Source: Arthrobacter sp. (lineage in GTDB: Bacteria > Actinomycetota > Actinomycetes > Actinomycetales > Micrococcaceae). Taken from it: a DNA stretch of 8,304 nt. Below, piece after piece: positions 7,201 through 8,304 of this stretch; positions within the stretch are counted from its first letter, which is position 1; each line of letters opens with the position of its first letter. The position numbers were made by a program, and so were the translations under genes. Where the stretch lies: positions 1 to 8,304 of the forward strand of contig JAODMS010000106.1 in the NCBI GenBank assembly GCA_025464925.1, given 5' to 3'. Under the pieces are notes generated by a model. It was not told where the DNA came from and searched no databases. It was given only the letters and a program-made list of their open reading frames with translations.

Positions 7201-8224
7201 AGCCTCCACCGTCCTGCTGATACCCAAGATGACGACTGTCGGCGAAGGTGCCTTCCTGGCCGACGACACCATGGTGGCCACCTACGAACTCGACGGCGGC
7301 TGGATGAGGATTGCCCCGGCCAAGATCGGCAAGCGTTCCTTCCTTGGCAACTCGGGCATGACCGCCGCAGGACGCAACGTACCCAAGAACTCCCTGGTGG
7401 CGGTGCTCTCGGCGACGCCCGCCAAGTCAAAATCCGGAACCTCGTGGCTGGGCAGCCCGCCCGTGAGGCTCCGGCGCACCGCCCTTGCCTCCGACGATGA
7501 CGCCCGGACGTACCAGCCGCCACGGAGACTCAAGGTTGCCCGGGCCCTGTGGGAGCTGTGCCGCTTTGTCCCGGTGGTCCTCACCGTCGCCCTCGCGGCC
7601 GGGGTCCTGCTCACCTTCGACTGGCTGGCCGGCGCCTATAACTACGGCGCGGCCGCGGCTCTGGGCGGCGTGGTGATGCTCCTTGCCGGCGCCGCGGCCG
7701 CAGGCAGCTCCGTGGTGGCCAAGTGGATCCTGGTCGGACGCATCAGCCCCGGCGAACATCCGCTCTGGAGTTCCTTCATCTGGCGGAACGAAGTGGTGGA
7801 TACCTTCATCGAGATGGTCAGTGCGCCCTGGTTCGCGCGGGGGGCCACGGGCACACCGGCCCTGGTCTGGTGGTTAAGGGCCCTCGGCGCCAGGATCGGC
7901 GCAGGCACCTGGTGCGAAAGCTACTGGCTTCCCGAAGCGGACCTGGTCACCCTCGGCAGCAACTCAACGGTCAACCGCGGCTGCGTCATCCAGACCCATC
8001 TGTTCCACGACCGCGTAATGAGCATCGACACTGTTACGCTCGAGGACGGAGCAACCATGGGACCCCACGGGGTCATCCTGCCGCAGGCCAGGATCGGCAG
8101 CGGCGGCACGGTGGGGCCGGCGTCCCTCGTCATGCGGGGCGAAACCGTCCCCGCCGGGACGTACTGGATGGGCAATCCGGTCAGCCCGTGGGATGGGCCT
8201 GCACCGCCCGGCGGGACCCGGTAG
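4211..8224 (+). CDS. Membrane-bound Pls/PosA-type nonribosomal peptide synthetase (epsilon-poly-L-lysine synthetase-like)
   Basis: The 1337 residues match the size (about 1300 aa) and layout of Pls, which links one amino acid into a homopolymer at the membrane. The adenylation domain (about 50-520) has A3 FTSGSTGTPKG (187-197), A5 NTYGPTEAT (324-332), A7 YRSGD (407-411), A8 RADEQVKLGGRRIELGEI (425-442) and the A10 lysine K515 (TSGKVDR). The carrier domain (about 540-610) has DFFAYGGGSL, with S573 the phosphopantetheine site. No ordinary condensation or thioesterase domain follows. Instead there are six likely membrane helices in three pairs (about 635-703, 866-940, 1113-1175), each pair followed by a beta-helix, acetyltransferase-like domain with LGAKIG or LGARIG (750, 988, 1225). 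My specificity code is D237 A238 E241 T281 I301 G303 T325 V333 V334 K515, suggesting lysine or another basic residue. The start is uncertain: the GTG at 4211 has a weak AGAGAG site, and the ATG at 4277 (22 residues shorter, after GGGG) is an alternative. Confidence 0.92.
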   Translation: MTEQQPPTGGPPYSRTAVGVSDMPTVSEPAEAAPGQVYRAQLPGALAAPAERTLIDVLQATAIRFPGASALDDGERSLSYAQLMAEVRATARELHLAGLGSGDKIGVRIPSGTNQLYISILAVLLVGAAYVPVDADDPDERAKLVFGEARVAGILRGRGQIVTGSKRPRPFPTARLPSPDDDAWVIFTSGSTGTPKGVAVQHRSAAAFVDAEARIFLPDEPIGPQDRVLAGLSVAFDASCEEMWLAWRHGACLVPAPRALVRTGMDLGPWLISHGISVVSTVPTLAALWPVESLESVRLLIFGGEACPPELAERLAVEGREVWNTYGPTEATVVACAAPLGGPGPVRIGLPLDGWDLAVVDADSRPVAEGGVGELIIGGVGLARYLDPQKDAEKYAPMPSLGWARAYRSGDLVRYEAQGLIFQGRADEQVKLGGRRIELGEIDAALQSLPGIAGAAAAVQTTAAGNQILVGYLSPAAGHDIDLAAARELLGASLPAPLIPLLTLVDSLPTKTSGKVDRHALPWPLTGAGAADAESAPLNLPEDARWIAEQWSSVLGSTVASLDADFFAYGGGSLAAAQLVSALRVRYPTITVADIYATPRIGALLDVARQSLPESGAGPAPERTVRPTSRKSQVFQTLLGIPLHILVGMRWLTYLMAGNNLLSGLAGFSAASTVSWWWVGVSWLVFVSPAGRMLVSVVAARILLRNVVPGTYPRSGRVHLRLWLAEQIQDLAGAISLASAPWVPYYARALGAKIGNDVQLHSLPPVTGLLSLGGGANIEPEVDLSGWWIDGDRVHIGAIRIGTGATVGARSTLMPGATIGAGAQVEPGSAVLGKVKAGQLVAGSPAERLGKAKHSRPDTPPEHHLIGRLWFAGFAAASAVLALIPYLSAAAAALVVFLFIQGSASLSAALPQLLLSLPLAALAWFLANLLLILLTTRLLGAGLTEGYHRVRSRIGWQVWATERVLDLARELLFPIYASLFTPVWLRLLGAKIGKNVEASTVLLIPKMTTVGEGAFLADDTMVATYELDGGWMRIAPAKIGKRSFLGNSGMTAAGRNVPKNSLVAVLSATPAKSKSGTSWLGSPPVRLRRTALASDDDARTYQPPRRLKVARALWELCRFVPVVLTVALAAGVLLTFDWLAGAYNYGAAAALGGVVMLLAGAAAAGSSVVAKWILVGRISPGEHPLWSSFIWRNEVVDTFIEMVSAPWFARGATGTPALVWWLRALGARIGAGTWCESYWLPEADLVTLGSNSTVNRGCVIQTHLFHDRVMSIDTVTLEDGATMGPHGVILPQARIGSGGTVGPASLVMRGETVPAGTYWMGNPVSPWDGPAPPGGTR

Positions 8225-8253
8225 GCCCACTCACGTCCACCAGCACTCCAACC

Positions 8254-8258
8254 GAAGG
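8254..8258 (+). promoter_or_regulatory. Shine-Dalgarno supporting a TTG start at 8267
   Basis: GAAGG lies 8 bases before TTG (8267-8269). No ATG or GTG in this frame is available nearby, so this site is the main support for the start of the last gene. Confidence 0.6.
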
Positions 8259-8266
8259 TCGGTCCA

Positions 8267-8304
8267 TTGAGCACCAGTGCACCAAGCAGCAGCGGCGCCC
8301 CTGC
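8267..8304 (+). CDS. Start of a downstream gene (partial, runs off the window)
   Basis: A frame opens at TTG 8267 and reads MSTSAPSSSGAP before the window ends; 12 full codons are visible. The support is a well-spaced GAAGG ribosome binding site and actinobacterial codon choice. It lies 42 bases after the synthetase stop on the same strand with no hairpin between them, so co-transcription is likely. A Ser/Ala/Pro-rich start carries no family information, and I cannot name the product. A start further on, outside the window, is possible. Confidence 0.5.
   Translation, partial: MSTSAPSSSGAP

Overview
The window reads as chromosomal DNA of a high-GC Gram-positive bacterium. G/C-ending codons dominate, GTG and TTG starts are plausible, and hairpins without U-tracts sit behind genes. 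Gene content and protein wording fit an actinobacterium of the Micrococcaceae (Arthrobacter/Pseudarthrobacter type). That placement is an inference; no marker gene is present. All convincing genes are on the + strand, in two loose transcription groups separated by two strong hairpins.

Left part (1-2383): the 3' end of a large secreted protein. Its first ~260 visible residues look like the calcium-binding (RTX-type) tail found behind bacterial animal-type heme peroxidase domains. Five tandem Ig-like (Big_5/SbsA-type) domains of about 102-103 residues follow. The DNA of these repeats keeps 74-77 bp stretches of perfect identity in a patchwork, a sign of recent exchange between copies. A 19-bp hairpin closes the gene.

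Middle (2384-4082): about 285 bp without a convincing gene, then a 100-codon unrecognised small protein, a 16-bp perfect hairpin terminator, and a complete zinc-independent quinone oxidoreductase (QOR/zeta-crystallin family). The oxidoreductase starts at 3120 behind a good Shine-Dalgarno, not at the in-frame ATG inside the terminator hairpin.

Right part (4211-8304): a complete 1337-residue membrane-bound Pls/PosA-type nonribosomal peptide synthetase. Its order is adenylation domain, carrier domain, then three repeated modules of two membrane helices plus a left-handed beta-helix (acetyltransferase-like) domain. This is the architecture of epsilon-poly-L-lysine synthetase. The specificity code I read from the adenylation domain (D-A-E-T-I-G-T-V-V-K) points to lysine or a similar cationic amino acid, so the likely product is a cationic homopoly(amino acid) or short oligomer. 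The next gene starts 42 bp downstream, probably at a TTG with a good ribosome binding site, and runs off the window; it may share the operon. This synthetase is the most interesting item. The family is known, but its product in this organism cannot be told from sequence alone.
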